Shown: positions 29,351 through 38,471 of the stretch, one piece after another
Layout: each line of letters starts with the position of its first letter
How positions within the stretch are numbered: the stretch's first letter is position 1
DNA from: Nonomuraea rubra
Lineage (GTDB): Bacteria; Actinomycetota; Actinomycetes; Streptosporangiales; Streptosporangiaceae
Direction of reading: 5' to 3'
Length of the DNA: 64,000 nucleotides
Assembly: GCF_014207985.1 (NCBI RefSeq)
Contig: NZ_JACHMI010000001.1
Location: 4,199,001 to 4,263,000 of the forward strand
The notes under the pieces: model-generated
What the model saw: only the letters and a program-made list of their open reading frames with translations
The model's database searches: none
What the model was told of the DNA's origin: nothing
Position numbers and translations under genes: made by a program

Positions 29351-32300
29351 ATGCAGCGTACCCTCGCGGTGCTCGGCGGCCTCGTGCTGGCCGGCGCCTG
29401 CCTGTCCTTACCCGCCCGGGCACACGACCCGGCCACCACGTGGTCCAGCTACGAGAAGATCACCCTGACCAAGAACGTCGGCGAGCCGATCGACCTGGCC
29501 GTCCTGCCCGACCGGCGGGTGCTGCACACCGCCCGCAACGGCGACATCCGGCTGACCGACCCCGCCACCGGCGTCACCAGGATCGTCAACACCGTCCCGG
29601 TCTACGCCAACTCCGAGGACGGGCTGCAGACGATCGCCCTCGACCCGGACTTCGACCAGAACAAGTGGATCTACGTCTACTACGCGCCCAGGACCATGAC
29701 GGCGCCCTACCCCGCGACCACCCCCGCCGGCTCCGCGCCGAACACGCTGCTCGCGGGGGCCGACGAGACGTACTGGAACCAGTGGAAGGGCTACAACCAG
29801 CTCTCCCGCTTCAAGTGGACAGGCAGCGCGCTGGACCTGTCCACCGAGCAGGTCATCATCAAGGTCGAGGCGCAGCGCGGCCAGTGCTGCCACGTCGCCG
29901 GCGACGTCGACTGGGACGCCGACGGCAACCTCTACCTCGCCACCGGCGACAACACCCCCGCCGGCACGCCCGGCGCCAACGGCATGGCGCCCAACAACGA
30001 CGCCCCCGGCATGAACCCCGGCCTCGACTCGCGCCGCGGCGCGGGCAACAGCAACGACCTGCGCGGCAAGATCCTTCGGATCAAGGTGGCCGCGGACGGC
30101 ACGTACACGGTCCCCGAGGGCAACCTGTTCGCGCCCGGCACCGCCGGCACCAGGCCGGAGATCTTCGTGACCGGCGTGCGCAACCCGTTCAGGATGGACG
30201 TGGACGCCGAGACCGGCACCCTGTCCTGGGCCGACTACGGCCCCGACGCCGGCACGGGCGACCCCGCCAGGGGCCCGATGGGCTACGTCGAGTGGAACAT
30301 CACCCCGCTCACGAAGCCGATGAACAGCGGCTGGCCGTACTGCACGGGCGACAACTTCAACTACAACGACTGGGACTTCGCGACCGCCACCCCGGGCCCG
30401 TGGTTCGACTGCGCGGCCGGCCCCCGCAACACCTCGCGCTGGAACACCGGCCTGGACCAGCTCCCGCCCGCCGTCCCCGCCGACCTGTACTACGGCGACA
30501 ACAACACCCACCAGCCGGCCGCGTGGGCCGGGCTCACCGACTTCGACCCGCAGGGCGGCCAGGGCCCGATGGGCGGCCCCGTCTACCACTACGACCCGGA
30601 CAACCCCGCGCCGGGCAAGCTGCCCGAGCACTGGGACGGCAAGGCGTTCTTCGCCGAGTTCTCCCAGGACTACCTGGCGGCCTTCACCTTCACCGGCGCG
30701 GACGGCCCGGTCACCGCGATCGAGCACTTCCTGCCCAACAGCGCGCTGCGCACGGCCGCGCAGCCCATCACCGACAGCCCGATGGACATCGAGTTCGGCC
30801 CCGACGGCTCCCTGTACGTGCTGGAGTACGGCGACGGCTTCTTCCGCGCCAACCCGGACGCCGGCCTCTACCGCATCGACTACACCCCGGCCAACAAGAC
30901 CCCGCAGGCCAGGATCGCGGCGGACAGGACCTCCAGCAGCGCCGCGCCGCTCACCGTCACCTTCGACGCCACCGCCTCCACCGACACCGAGCCGGGCGCG
31001 CTGACCTACGACTGGGACTTCGACGGCGACGGCGACTTCGACGCCACCGGCGTCACCGCCACCCACACCTACACCGAGCTGGGCCAGTACGCGGCCCGGC
31101 TGCGCGTCACCGACTCCGGCGGCAGGGCCGGGCTCACCTCCGTCGAGATCACCGTGGGCAACACCGCGCCCGTGGTGACGGTCAAGACGCCGCCGAACGG
31201 CGGGTTCTTCGACTGGGGGAACGCGCTGCCGTACCAGATCGGGGTGTCCGACGCCGAGGACGGCGACAACCCGGTGTGCTCGCGGGTGCAGTGGACGTTC
31301 GGCCTGGGGCACGACACGCACGCGCATCCGGAGACGCTCGGCACGGGCTGCGCCGGAGCCTGGCCCACCCCCGCCAGCGCGCCGGAGCACGGCGAGACCG
31401 AGAACATCTACGGCGTGGTCGTCGTCAGCTACCGTGACAACGGCGCCGGCTCCATCCCCGGCGCGCTCGGCGAGGCCGCGCTCACCCTCAACCCCAAGCT
31501 GGCGCAGGCCGAGCACGCCGACGAGAGCAGCGGCGTCACCGAGACCCCCGACGACACCGCGTCGGCCAAGGCCAAGGTCACCTCGTTCGACGCCGGCGAC
31601 TGGATCGCCTACGACCCGGTGCACTTCGCCGGCATCACCGGCGTCCAGACCAGGGCGTCCGGCGCGGGCACGCTGTCGCTGCGGTGGAAGTCGCCGACGG
31701 CCGAGCCGTTCGCCACCGTGACCGTTCCCGCGGGCGACGGCTGGCAGACGGTCACCACGCCCCTCGCCGACCTGCCGGAGGGCACCGGCCGCCTGTACGT
31801 CACCTCCTCCGGCGGCGTGGACCTGGACGCGTTCACCTTCCAGGGCGGCGGCGTCGCCGACACCGCCCCGCCGGCCGTCACCGCCACCCTCACCCCGGCC
31901 CGGCCGGACGGCACGAACGGCTGGTACACCGGCAACGTCACGCTCGCCGTCACCGCCACCGACAACGGCACCGTCGCCTCGCGCCAGTACTCCCTCGACG
32001 GCACCACCTGGTCGAACGCCAACAATCCGGTCACGCTCAGTGCCGAGGGCGCCAAGGAGGTCCGCTACCGCGCCACCGACAACGGCGGCAACGTCTCCCC
32101 GGCCGGCACCCTCACCGTGAAGATCGACAAGTCGAACCCGACGCTGACGGTCACCGGCGTGGAGGCCGGCCCCTACGGCGACTCGGCCACCGTCACCCCC
32201 GTCCTGACCGGCGCCGACGCGGTGTCCGGCGTGGCCGGGGTGACGGCGGAGCTCGACGGCGAGGCGGTCGCGTCCGGCAAGCCGGTGCCGCTGTGGGCGC

Positions 32301-32647
32301 TGCCGCTCGGCGAGCACCGGCTCACGGGCACCGTCACCGACCAGGCGGGCAGGACCGCGACCGCCTCCGTGACGTTCCAGACGACCACCTCGTACGCCGA
32401 CGTGGGGGCGCTCGTCTCCCGCTTCAGGCAGACGGGGGCGATCACCTGGAAGGCCGCCGAGGACCTGCGGGAACAGCTCGCGCAGGCGGAACGGCACGAC
32501 AAGAAGGGCAAGCGGGCGCTGGCCGTGGCGGCGCTCGAACGGTTCGTGCGGGTCGCGGAGAAGCGCGGCAACGTGTGGGACGCGGCGGTCAGATCGGCTC
32601 TGGTCCGCGACGCCCGGGCGCTCATCGAACGCCTCCGCTCCGCCTGA
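29351..32647 (+). CDS. Secreted multidomain PQQ-type sugar dehydrogenase with PKD, CBM6-like, Ig-like and FIMAH domains
   Basis: A 1098-residue exported protein. A Sec signal (about 1-24) is followed by a GSDH/sorbosone-dehydrogenase beta-propeller (about 30-510, with EDGLQTIALDPDF and GDVDWDADGNLYLATGDN). Then come a PKD domain (about 520-605; YDWDFDGDGDFD), a CBM6-like domain (about 715-830; AQAEHADESSGV start), Ig-like/OmpL47-like repeats (about 835-1020) and a C-terminal helical FIMAH domain. The architecture points to carbohydrate binding and oxidation outside the cell. Cofactor dependence is inferred from family only. Confidence 0.87.
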   Translation: MQRTLAVLGGLVLAGACLSLPARAHDPATTWSSYEKITLTKNVGEPIDLAVLPDRRVLHTARNGDIRLTDPATGVTRIVNTVPVYANSEDGLQTIALDPDFDQNKWIYVYYAPRTMTAPYPATTPAGSAPNTLLAGADETYWNQWKGYNQLSRFKWTGSALDLSTEQVIIKVEAQRGQCCHVAGDVDWDADGNLYLATGDNTPAGTPGANGMAPNNDAPGMNPGLDSRRGAGNSNDLRGKILRIKVAADGTYTVPEGNLFAPGTAGTRPEIFVTGVRNPFRMDVDAETGTLSWADYGPDAGTGDPARGPMGYVEWNITPLTKPMNSGWPYCTGDNFNYNDWDFATATPGPWFDCAAGPRNTSRWNTGLDQLPPAVPADLYYGDNNTHQPAAWAGLTDFDPQGGQGPMGGPVYHYDPDNPAPGKLPEHWDGKAFFAEFSQDYLAAFTFTGADGPVTAIEHFLPNSALRTAAQPITDSPMDIEFGPDGSLYVLEYGDGFFRANPDAGLYRIDYTPANKTPQARIAADRTSSSAAPLTVTFDATASTDTEPGALTYDWDFDGDGDFDATGVTATHTYTELGQYAARLRVTDSGGRAGLTSVEITVGNTAPVVTVKTPPNGGFFDWGNALPYQIGVSDAEDGDNPVCSRVQWTFGLGHDTHAHPETLGTGCAGAWPTPASAPEHGETENIYGVVVVSYRDNGAGSIPGALGEAALTLNPKLAQAEHADESSGVTETPDDTASAKAKVTSFDAGDWIAYDPVHFAGITGVQTRASGAGTLSLRWKSPTAEPFATVTVPAGDGWQTVTTPLADLPEGTGRLYVTSSGGVDLDAFTFQGGGVADTAPPAVTATLTPARPDGTNGWYTGNVTLAVTATDNGTVASRQYSLDGTTWSNANNPVTLSAEGAKEVRYRATDNGGNVSPAGTLTVKIDKSNPTLTVTGVEAGPYGDSATVTPVLTGADAVSGVAGVTAELDGEAVASGKPVPLWALPLGEHRLTGTVTDQAGRTATASVTFQTTTSYADVGALVSRFRQTGAITWKAAEDLREQLAQAERHDKKGKRALAVAALERFVRVAEKRGNVWDAAVRSALVRDARALIERLRSA

Positions 32648-32655
32648 CCCCTCAC

Positions 32656-32690
32656 CCTGGCGGTCTCCCCACGACGGCGAGACCGCCAGG
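32656..32690 (+). terminator. Strong hairpin terminator after the GSDH gene
   Basis: A perfect 12-bp stem: CCTGGCGGTCTC at 32656-32667 and GAGACCGCCAGG at 32679-32690, with an 11-nt loop. It lies 9 bp after the stop codon. No long U-tract follows. Confidence 0.85.
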
Positions 32691-32698
32691 TCCTCCGG

Positions 32699-32729
32699 CC
32701 TTCCTCTCCGACGGCGTGCGGAGGGAAGG
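32699..32729 (+). terminator. Second hairpin before the antiporter
   Basis: CCTTCCTCTCCG and CGGAGGGAAGG form an 11-bp stem with one bulged base around GACGGCGTG-type loop sequence. It sits directly after the first hairpin and could back up termination or act in the antiporter leader. Confidence 0.5.
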
Positions 32730-32782
32730 CGGATCGCTCAATAAAGGGATATTTCGCGATCTTCCGGGCAGGTGGTCCGGCG

Positions 32783-34024
32783 ATGTCCACCCTCGACCTC
32801 GTCCTGGCCCTCGGCGGTGCCGCCGCGCTGCTCGCCGCGATCCTCCCCGAGTTCCTGAACGGCCGCGCCCTGTCCCTGCCGCTGGTCTACCTGCTGGCGG
32901 GCGTGCTCCTGTTCACCCTGCCCATCGGCTTACCCGACCCCGACCCGATCGCCCACCGCGCGGCACTGGAGCACATCACCGAGCTGTGCGTCGTCATCTC
33001 GCTCATGGGCGCGGGCCTGGCGATCAACCGCCGCACCGGGCCGCGTGGCTGGTCCACCACCTGGCGGCTGCTCGCCCTGGCGATGCCGCTCACCGTCGCC
33101 GGCGTGGCCGCCGCGGCCATGGCGCTGCCGGGCTGGCCGCTCGCCGCCGCGCTGCTGCTCGGGGCCGTGCTCGCGCCCACCGACCCGGTCCTCGCCTCGG
33201 ACGTGCACGTCGGCGAGCCCGTGGACGCCCAGAACGCCGACGACGAGGTCCGCTTCGCCCTGACCTCCGAGGCCGGCCTCAACGACGGGCTGGCCTTCCC
33301 GATCGTGTACGCCGCCATCGCCGTGGCCGCCGGCTCCGCGGGATGGGGGGAGTGGGCGCTGGTGGACGTGCTCTACCGCACCGCGGCCGGCGCCGTCCTG
33401 GGGCTCCTGATCGGCCGCCTGCTCGGCCGGCTGTTCTTCCGCGCCGGCTCCGACGGGCTGCGCCTGTCGGAGCGCCGTGACGGGTTCGTCGCGCTGGCCT
33501 GCACGTTCCTCGCGTACGGGGTGACGGAGCTGGCCCACGGGTACGGATTCGTCGCGGTGTTCGTCACCGCCCTCGCCATCAGGAGCGCCGAGCACGGCCA
33601 CGGCTACAACAACGTGCTGCACGGCTTCGTGGAGCAGATCGAGCGGCTGCTCACGGCCTGGCTGCTGCTCCTGCTCGGCGGCTTCGTCGCCACCGGCGGC
33701 CTGGCGGCCCTCACCTGGCGCGGCGCCGCCGTCGGCCTCCTGCTCCTGCTCGTCATCCGTCCGCTGGCCGGCTGGCTGGTCCAGTGGCGCGGCGGGGCGG
33801 GGCCGAGGGAACGGCTGGCGATCTCGTTCTTCGGCATCCGGGGGATCGGGTCGCTGTTCTACCTGGCGTACGCGCTGGGGGAGACCGGCTTCGGCGTAGC
33901 GGCGGAGGAGCTGTGGGCGGTCACCGGGTTCACGGTCCTGGCCTCGGTCGTCCTGCACGGCGTCACGGCGACCCCGGTCATGGCGCGGGTGGACGCGATC
34001 CGCGACCGGACACCCGCCCGCTGA
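32783..34024 (+). CDS. CPA1-type Na+/H+ antiporter
   Basis: A 413-residue cation:proton antiporter with about 12 hydrophobic helices. The CPA1 ion-site region APTDPVLASDV and the EAGLNDGLAFP motif near residue 160 are both intact, as is FFGIRGIGSLFYLAYAL near the C-terminus. It has no long cytoplasmic tail. It is monocistronic after two hairpins. Its 3' end overlaps the convergent FtsX-like gene by 47 bp. Confidence 0.92.
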   Translation: MSTLDLVLALGGAAALLAAILPEFLNGRALSLPLVYLLAGVLLFTLPIGLPDPDPIAHRAALEHITELCVVISLMGAGLAINRRTGPRGWSTTWRLLALAMPLTVAGVAAAAMALPGWPLAAALLLGAVLAPTDPVLASDVHVGEPVDAQNADDEVRFALTSEAGLNDGLAFPIVYAAIAVAAGSAGWGEWALVDVLYRTAAGAVLGLLIGRLLGRLFFRAGSDGLRLSERRDGFVALACTFLAYGVTELAHGYGFVAVFVTALAIRSAEHGHGYNNVLHGFVEQIERLLTAWLLLLLGGFVATGGLAALTWRGAAVGLLLLLVIRPLAGWLVQWRGGAGPRERLAISFFGIRGIGSLFYLAYALGETGFGVAAEELWAVTGFTVLASVVLHGVTATPVMARVDAIRDRTPAR

Positions 34025-35375
34025 CGAACAGCCCGGCCACCGCCGCGAGCAGCGGGACCGCCACGGTCTGCAGCCCGATCAGCGCCCACGGCGTGTCGAA
34101 CGGCACCCGCGGCGGCGGATCCCAGTCGATCGACGTCGTGAACGGCCAGGCCAGAAGCAGGCCGACGACGCAACCGGCCACCGCGCCCGGCACCGCGCCA
34201 CAAGCCGCCGCCAGGGCCGCCCGGCAGGCGGTGAGCAGCCGCGGGGAGCCGATCCGGCGCAGGACTTGCGGGCGGCTCGACCGGGCCGTGGCCACCCACG
34301 CGCCGATGAGGGCGATGAGAGCGATGAACCCGGCGAGGTACCGCCAGCCGCCAGAAGCCTGGTACCCCTGTTCCAGGTGCACCTCGGCGCGCTCGCCGAG
34401 CCTGCCGGCGAGCCGGTCCCGGTCGGCCTCGGAGGCTCTGTGCAGAGCGGGATCGACGATCAGTGCTTCGACGTCGAGCTGGAGACCCAGGCCGCGCACG
34501 AGTTCCATGGGCACGAAGACTCGCTCCAGGCCGTCGGGGACGGGCTCGACGGTGATCGCCGGGATGTTCTTGATCGTGCCGGCATCGGGGCTGGTGAGGT
34601 GGTAGTCGATCCGCACGCTGTGATCCTGCTCCGCCTCCACCGCGACCACGACGGCCGTGCCCGCGTCGTAGGACATCGCCGGATTCCCGGTGAGGTAGCG
34701 GAGCAGCGCCTGATCGCCGATGTAGGTGGCGCCCTCGCCCAGTACGTCGAAATACCCCGTCGAGCCCACGAGGTGGCCGCGCACGATCGGCACGCCGGGT
34801 AACTCCCCCCGGACGGCGGCCTCGGCTTCCGCCGCATGTTCTGGTGAGAACCTGACGACGAGCGCCCCCGGCTGGGCCTCGGGCGCATAGTTCGCCCTGC
34901 TCTGGGCGAACCCGGCGTGCGCGATGATCGCCAGCATGATGGTGATGGCCGTGGCGACCATGGTCGTCGCCACCGCGGGGGCCGTGCGTCTGCGATCGTC
35001 CGCCAGATGCCGGGCCGCGGGCCGGAACGGCCGCGGCAGCCGCGCGGCGCCCCGCGCGAGCAGTTCGAGCAGCCAAGGGACGGCGGGCCCGAGCCCGAGG
35101 AGGAACACCGCCGCGCTGAAGATGGCCGCCAGGCTGGTCATCGCCGACCCGAAGTCGTCGTAGTGCCCGTCTTCGCGCGTGCTCCACGCCGCGATCACCA
35201 TCCCCACGAGACCCATCCCCGCTAGGGACGATCCCCTGAACAGGTAGCCGCCACGCACGCCGCCGTATCGCCCGCGAGGCGCCGCCATCGCCGCCAGGAT
35301 CGTGGCACAACACGCCAGCATCACCGGCACACCCAGCGCCGCCACGAAGAACAGCAGGGAGTAGATCTCCAGCAT
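33978..35375 (-). CDS. FtsX-like ABC permease, half-length
   Basis: A 465-residue membrane protein matching the C-terminal half of a long FtsX/MacB-type permease. Helices near the N-terminus (SLLFFVAALGVPVMLACCATILAA and LAAIFSAAVFLLGLGPAV) precede the long extracytoplasmic domain (about 165-345), and three more helices end the protein. Whole actinomycete permeases of this type have two such halves and about 800-900 residues, and an ATPase gene beside them. Neither is present here. It could be a remnant or a stand-alone partner of a remote ATPase. Confidence 0.75.
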   Translation of the reverse strand: MLEIYSLLFFVAALGVPVMLACCATILAAMAAPRGRYGGVRGGYLFRGSSLAGMGLVGMVIAAWSTREDGHYDDFGSAMTSLAAIFSAAVFLLGLGPAVPWLLELLARGAARLPRPFRPAARHLADDRRRTAPAVATTMVATAITIMLAIIAHAGFAQSRANYAPEAQPGALVVRFSPEHAAEAEAAVRGELPGVPIVRGHLVGSTGYFDVLGEGATYIGDQALLRYLTGNPAMSYDAGTAVVVAVEAEQDHSVRIDYHLTSPDAGTIKNIPAITVEPVPDGLERVFVPMELVRGLGLQLDVEALIVDPALHRASEADRDRLAGRLGERAEVHLEQGYQASGGWRYLAGFIALIALIGAWVATARSSRPQVLRRIGSPRLLTACRAALAAACGAVPGAVAGCVVGLLLAWPFTTSIDWDPPPRVPFDTPWALIGLQTVAVPLLAAVAGLFVSGRVSGRGSRPPAP

Positions 35376-35493
35376 GCACAGAGACTACGCCCGCCACAGG
35401 CGAAGAGATCAAGGGCGAGATTTCCCCTGGCGGAAGGTGCGCGTTACCGCCCGGGGCACCACCCCGCCACGTACGGCGATCAAGGTGCTGGTC

Positions 35494-37359
35494 ATGTCCC
35501 ACCCCACCCTCGACCGCCGCGCGCTGCTCACGGCGGCCATCGCCGCCCCGGCCGCCGGCGCCCTCACCGGCACGGCCGCGTCCCCGGCCCACGCCTCGTC
35601 CCACGCCTCGTCCCACGGCGGCAGGTTCGACCGCGAGAGCCCCCGCTTCACGATCGGCGTGCTGCCCGACACGCAGTACCTCTTCGACGAGGACCGCTCC
35701 GACCCCGCCCCCGTGCGCCAGACGTTCCGCTTCCTCACCGGCGACGAACGCGAGAGCAGGAACATCGCGTTCATGACCCACTTGGGGGACGTCACCGAGC
35801 ACGGCACGGAGGAGGAGATCGCGCTGGCCTCCGACACGTTCAGATCCCTGGACGGGCGGCTCTCCTACAGCGTCCTGGCCGGCAACCACGACGTGACCGG
35901 CGCCGACGACCAGCGCGGCGACAGCGCCTACCTGAAGGCGTTCGGCCCGTCCCGCTTCGCCCGCATGTCCACCTTCCGCGGCGCGTCGCCCGACGGCTAC
36001 AACAGCTACCACGTGCTCGACGCGGGCGGCCGGCAGTGGCTGGTGCTGGCGCTCGACTGGCGCGTCTCCGACAAGGGCCTGCGCTGGGCGCAGGACGTCA
36101 TCGACGCCAACAGGACGCTGCCCGCCATCCTCACCACCCACGACCTGGCCTGGGCGGACGAGGCCGGCGTGGCCGCCCTGTCGCAGCACGGGCAGCGGCT
36201 CTGGGACGCCTTCATCAGGCGCAACGACCAGATCTTCCTCACGCTTAACGGCCACTACTGGCCCTCCGGGCGTACCGTGCTCAAGAACGACGCCGGCCAC
36301 GACGTGCACGTGCACCTCGCCAACTACCAGGACCGCTACTACGGCGGCGCCGGCATGGTCCGGCTCTACGCGTTCGACCTCGTCCGCAACGTCATCGACG
36401 TGGAGACGCTGTCGCCGTGGCTGCTGGACCGCGACCCCGAGGACCGCACCCCGCTGGAGGCCGAGCACCTGGAGCTGACCGGCCCGGTGGACCGCTTCAG
36501 CATCGAGCTGGACTTCGACGAGCGCTTCGCCGGGTTCGCGCCGCGCACCCCGCCGCCCGCCCGCCCCGCCAGGGCCGTGATGCCGCGCGGCACGGTGGCG
36601 TACTGGAGGTTCGACGCCGAGGGCCTGCCGGCGGCCGGTACGGACGGCGCGGTCGTCCCCGCCGGCACGGTCGCCCGCGACCTGACCGGGCGCGGCAACG
36701 ACCTGACCATGGAGCTGCTGCACGCCAGCGCTCCCGAGACGCTGAAGTGGTCGGCCGAGCACCATGAGGGCCAGCCCGCCCACGCCAGCCTCCGCTTCGA
36801 CGGCGGCAAGTCCCCCGACCGGGGCGCGGTCCTCAGGTCGGGCGCCGGCGCGCCGATCAACAGCATGACGTTCGAGTCCGGCTACACGATCGAGGCGTTC
36901 ATCAAGCTGCCGGAGCCGTTCGAGGGCGACCACGCCTGGATGGGCATCCTGAGCTGGGAGGGCCGCAGCGGCGACGCGGGCAAGACCAGCGGCTGGTCAC
37001 CCGACGAGCCGACGTGCAGTCTCAACCTGTCACCCGAGCGGTTCCTGCAGTACGTCGTCTACCCCACCGACCGCGACGCCGACCCCACCTCGTGGAGCCA
37101 CGCCCTGCCGGTGGGCCGCTGGATGCACGTGGCCGTGGTCAACGACGCGCGGCGGACGATCGTGTACGTGGACGGCTCCACGATCTCCCGGAACCCGAGC
37201 CGGCCGTCGAAGGGCATCTCCACGCTCGGCAGGCCGTTCGCGATCGGCGGCACGCAGTTCGCGCTGAAGTACGGGCAGGGCTTCTACGGCTGGATCGGCG
37301 ACGTGCGCATCGTCGCCAGGGCGCTGCGCCCGAAGGAGTTCCTCACCCCGTACGTATGA
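35494..37359 (+). CDS. Secreted metallophosphoesterase with C-terminal LamG-like domain
   Basis: A 621-residue exported protein. The N-terminus has a Tat-like signal (DRRALLTAAIAAPAAGALTG) ending near HASS. The calcineurin-type phosphoesterase domain shows PDTQYL, HLGDVTEHG, AGNHDV and NGHYW. The C-terminal half (about 390-615) is a LamG/concanavalin-like domain with YTIEAFIKLP and WMHVAVVND. ATG 35494 is chosen because it begins the signal peptide. It probably cleaves phosphomono- or diesters outside the cell. Confidence 0.85.
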   Translation: MSHPTLDRRALLTAAIAAPAAGALTGTAASPAHASSHASSHGGRFDRESPRFTIGVLPDTQYLFDEDRSDPAPVRQTFRFLTGDERESRNIAFMTHLGDVTEHGTEEEIALASDTFRSLDGRLSYSVLAGNHDVTGADDQRGDSAYLKAFGPSRFARMSTFRGASPDGYNSYHVLDAGGRQWLVLALDWRVSDKGLRWAQDVIDANRTLPAILTTHDLAWADEAGVAALSQHGQRLWDAFIRRNDQIFLTLNGHYWPSGRTVLKNDAGHDVHVHLANYQDRYYGGAGMVRLYAFDLVRNVIDVETLSPWLLDRDPEDRTPLEAEHLELTGPVDRFSIELDFDERFAGFAPRTPPPARPARAVMPRGTVAYWRFDAEGLPAAGTDGAVVPAGTVARDLTGRGNDLTMELLHASAPETLKWSAEHHEGQPAHASLRFDGGKSPDRGAVLRSGAGAPINSMTFESGYTIEAFIKLPEPFEGDHAWMGILSWEGRSGDAGKTSGWSPDEPTCSLNLSPERFLQYVVYPTDRDADPTSWSHALPVGRWMHVAVVNDARRTIVYVDGSTISRNPSRPSKGISTLGRPFAIGGTQFALKYGQGFYGWIGDVRIVARALRPKEFLTPYV

Positions 37360-37386
37360 TCGGCACACCGGGTAGGTTGACCTCCC

Positions 37387-38316
37387 ATGGAGGGACGCCA
37401 GAAGCACACCCGGCCACGACGGCTCGCCTGGGGCGCGGCCGTGCTCACCTGCGCGGCGGCGTGCGGAGCGGCCCCGGCGAGCCGGCCGTCCGGCCCGCCG
37501 TCCGAGCCCGCGCCGTCCACGCCCGCGGTCACGACGGCGCCTCCCGAGCAGGAGTTCCCGGCTCCCGACGAGAAGATCCCCGGTAGCGCCGCGAAGCTGG
37601 CCACGGCCCTGGAGGAGACCACCGAGGCGCTCAGCGCGTCCATCGACGCCTGGACGGAGGGCGGCTCGCCTGCGCCGGGCCACCCGCCCGAGGACGTCGA
37701 GCTGCTGGCCCTGCACCAGCAGCGCATCTACCGCTACGCCGCCCGCCACCCCGGGCTGGCCGCCAAGGCCTTCGCCCGCCTGCCCGACGGCCTGGCCGCC
37801 CAGGCCAGGGACAACACGGCCGCCATCCGCGGGCTGCTCGCCCTGGCCCACCCCATCAAGCCGGACGCCGTCTTCAAGACGCAGCAGCCCCGGCCCGCCG
37901 GCGAGCTGCTCGGCTACTTCAAGAAGGCGGAGCGCAGGTTCGGGGTGGAGTGGGAGGTGCTGGCGGCGGTGATGTTCGCGGAGACGAAGTTCGGCCGGGT
38001 ACGCGCCGACAGCCACGTCGGTGCCCAGGGGCCCATGCAGTTCATGCCCGCCACCTGGAAGGCGTACGGGATGGGCGGCGACGTGCGCGACCCGCGCGAC
38101 GCGGTCATGGGCGCGGCCAACTACCTCAAGGCCAGCGGCGCGCCCCGCGACTACCGGCGGGCCCTGCACGCCTACAACCCGTCGCAGGCGTACGTGGACG
38201 CGATCCTGCTGCACTCGCGCCAGATCAAGCGCGACCCGCGCGCCTACTACGCGTACTACAACTGGCAGGTGTACGTGATCACCACGGCGGGGGAGCGCCG
38301 CCTGACCGGCCCGTAG
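37387..38316 (+). CDS. Lytic transglycosylase-type lipoprotein (SLT domain)
   Basis: A 309-residue lipoprotein with lipobox LTCAAAC near residue 26 and a Pro/Ser-rich linker. The SLT/GEWL domain (about 180-290) has the catalytic glutamate in MFAETKFG, then GAQGPMQFMPATW and the late LHAYNPSQAYVDAIL. It should cleave peptidoglycan at the outer face of the membrane. It starts 27 bp after the phosphoesterase gene and may be co-transcribed. Confidence 0.88.
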   Translation: MEGRQKHTRPRRLAWGAAVLTCAAACGAAPASRPSGPPSEPAPSTPAVTTAPPEQEFPAPDEKIPGSAAKLATALEETTEALSASIDAWTEGGSPAPGHPPEDVELLALHQQRIYRYAARHPGLAAKAFARLPDGLAAQARDNTAAIRGLLALAHPIKPDAVFKTQQPRPAGELLGYFKKAERRFGVEWEVLAAVMFAETKFGRVRADSHVGAQGPMQFMPATWKAYGMGGDVRDPRDAVMGAANYLKASGAPRDYRRALHAYNPSQAYVDAILLHSRQIKRDPRAYYAYYNWQVYVITTAGERRLTGP

Positions 38317-38408
38317 ACACGAGCCGGCCGGACGCCGTTCCTCCGCCGATCGGGCGCCATCGGTCCGTCGGCCGGGCGCCGTCCCCGCGCCGGTCGGACG
38401 CCGACCTT

Positions 38409-38440
38409 CCGCCGGTCCGCCGGTCCGCCGGTCCGCCGGT
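38409..38440. repeat. Four tandem 8-bp repeats (CCGCCGGT)
   Basis: The unit CCGCCGGT repeats four times and is followed by a partial copy that merges into a hairpin. It is in the 155-bp gap between convergent genes and is non-coding as far as can be seen. Confidence 0.85.
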
Positions 38441-38454
38441 CCGCCGCGGACCGG
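38436..38454. terminator. Hairpin between convergent genes
   Basis: CCGGTCCGC and GCGGACCGG are exact reverse complements around one base, so the physical loop is slightly larger. It overlaps the last repeat unit and may terminate transcription from both sides. Confidence 0.5.
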
Positions 38455-38471
38455 TCGTGCGGTCGCGGAGG

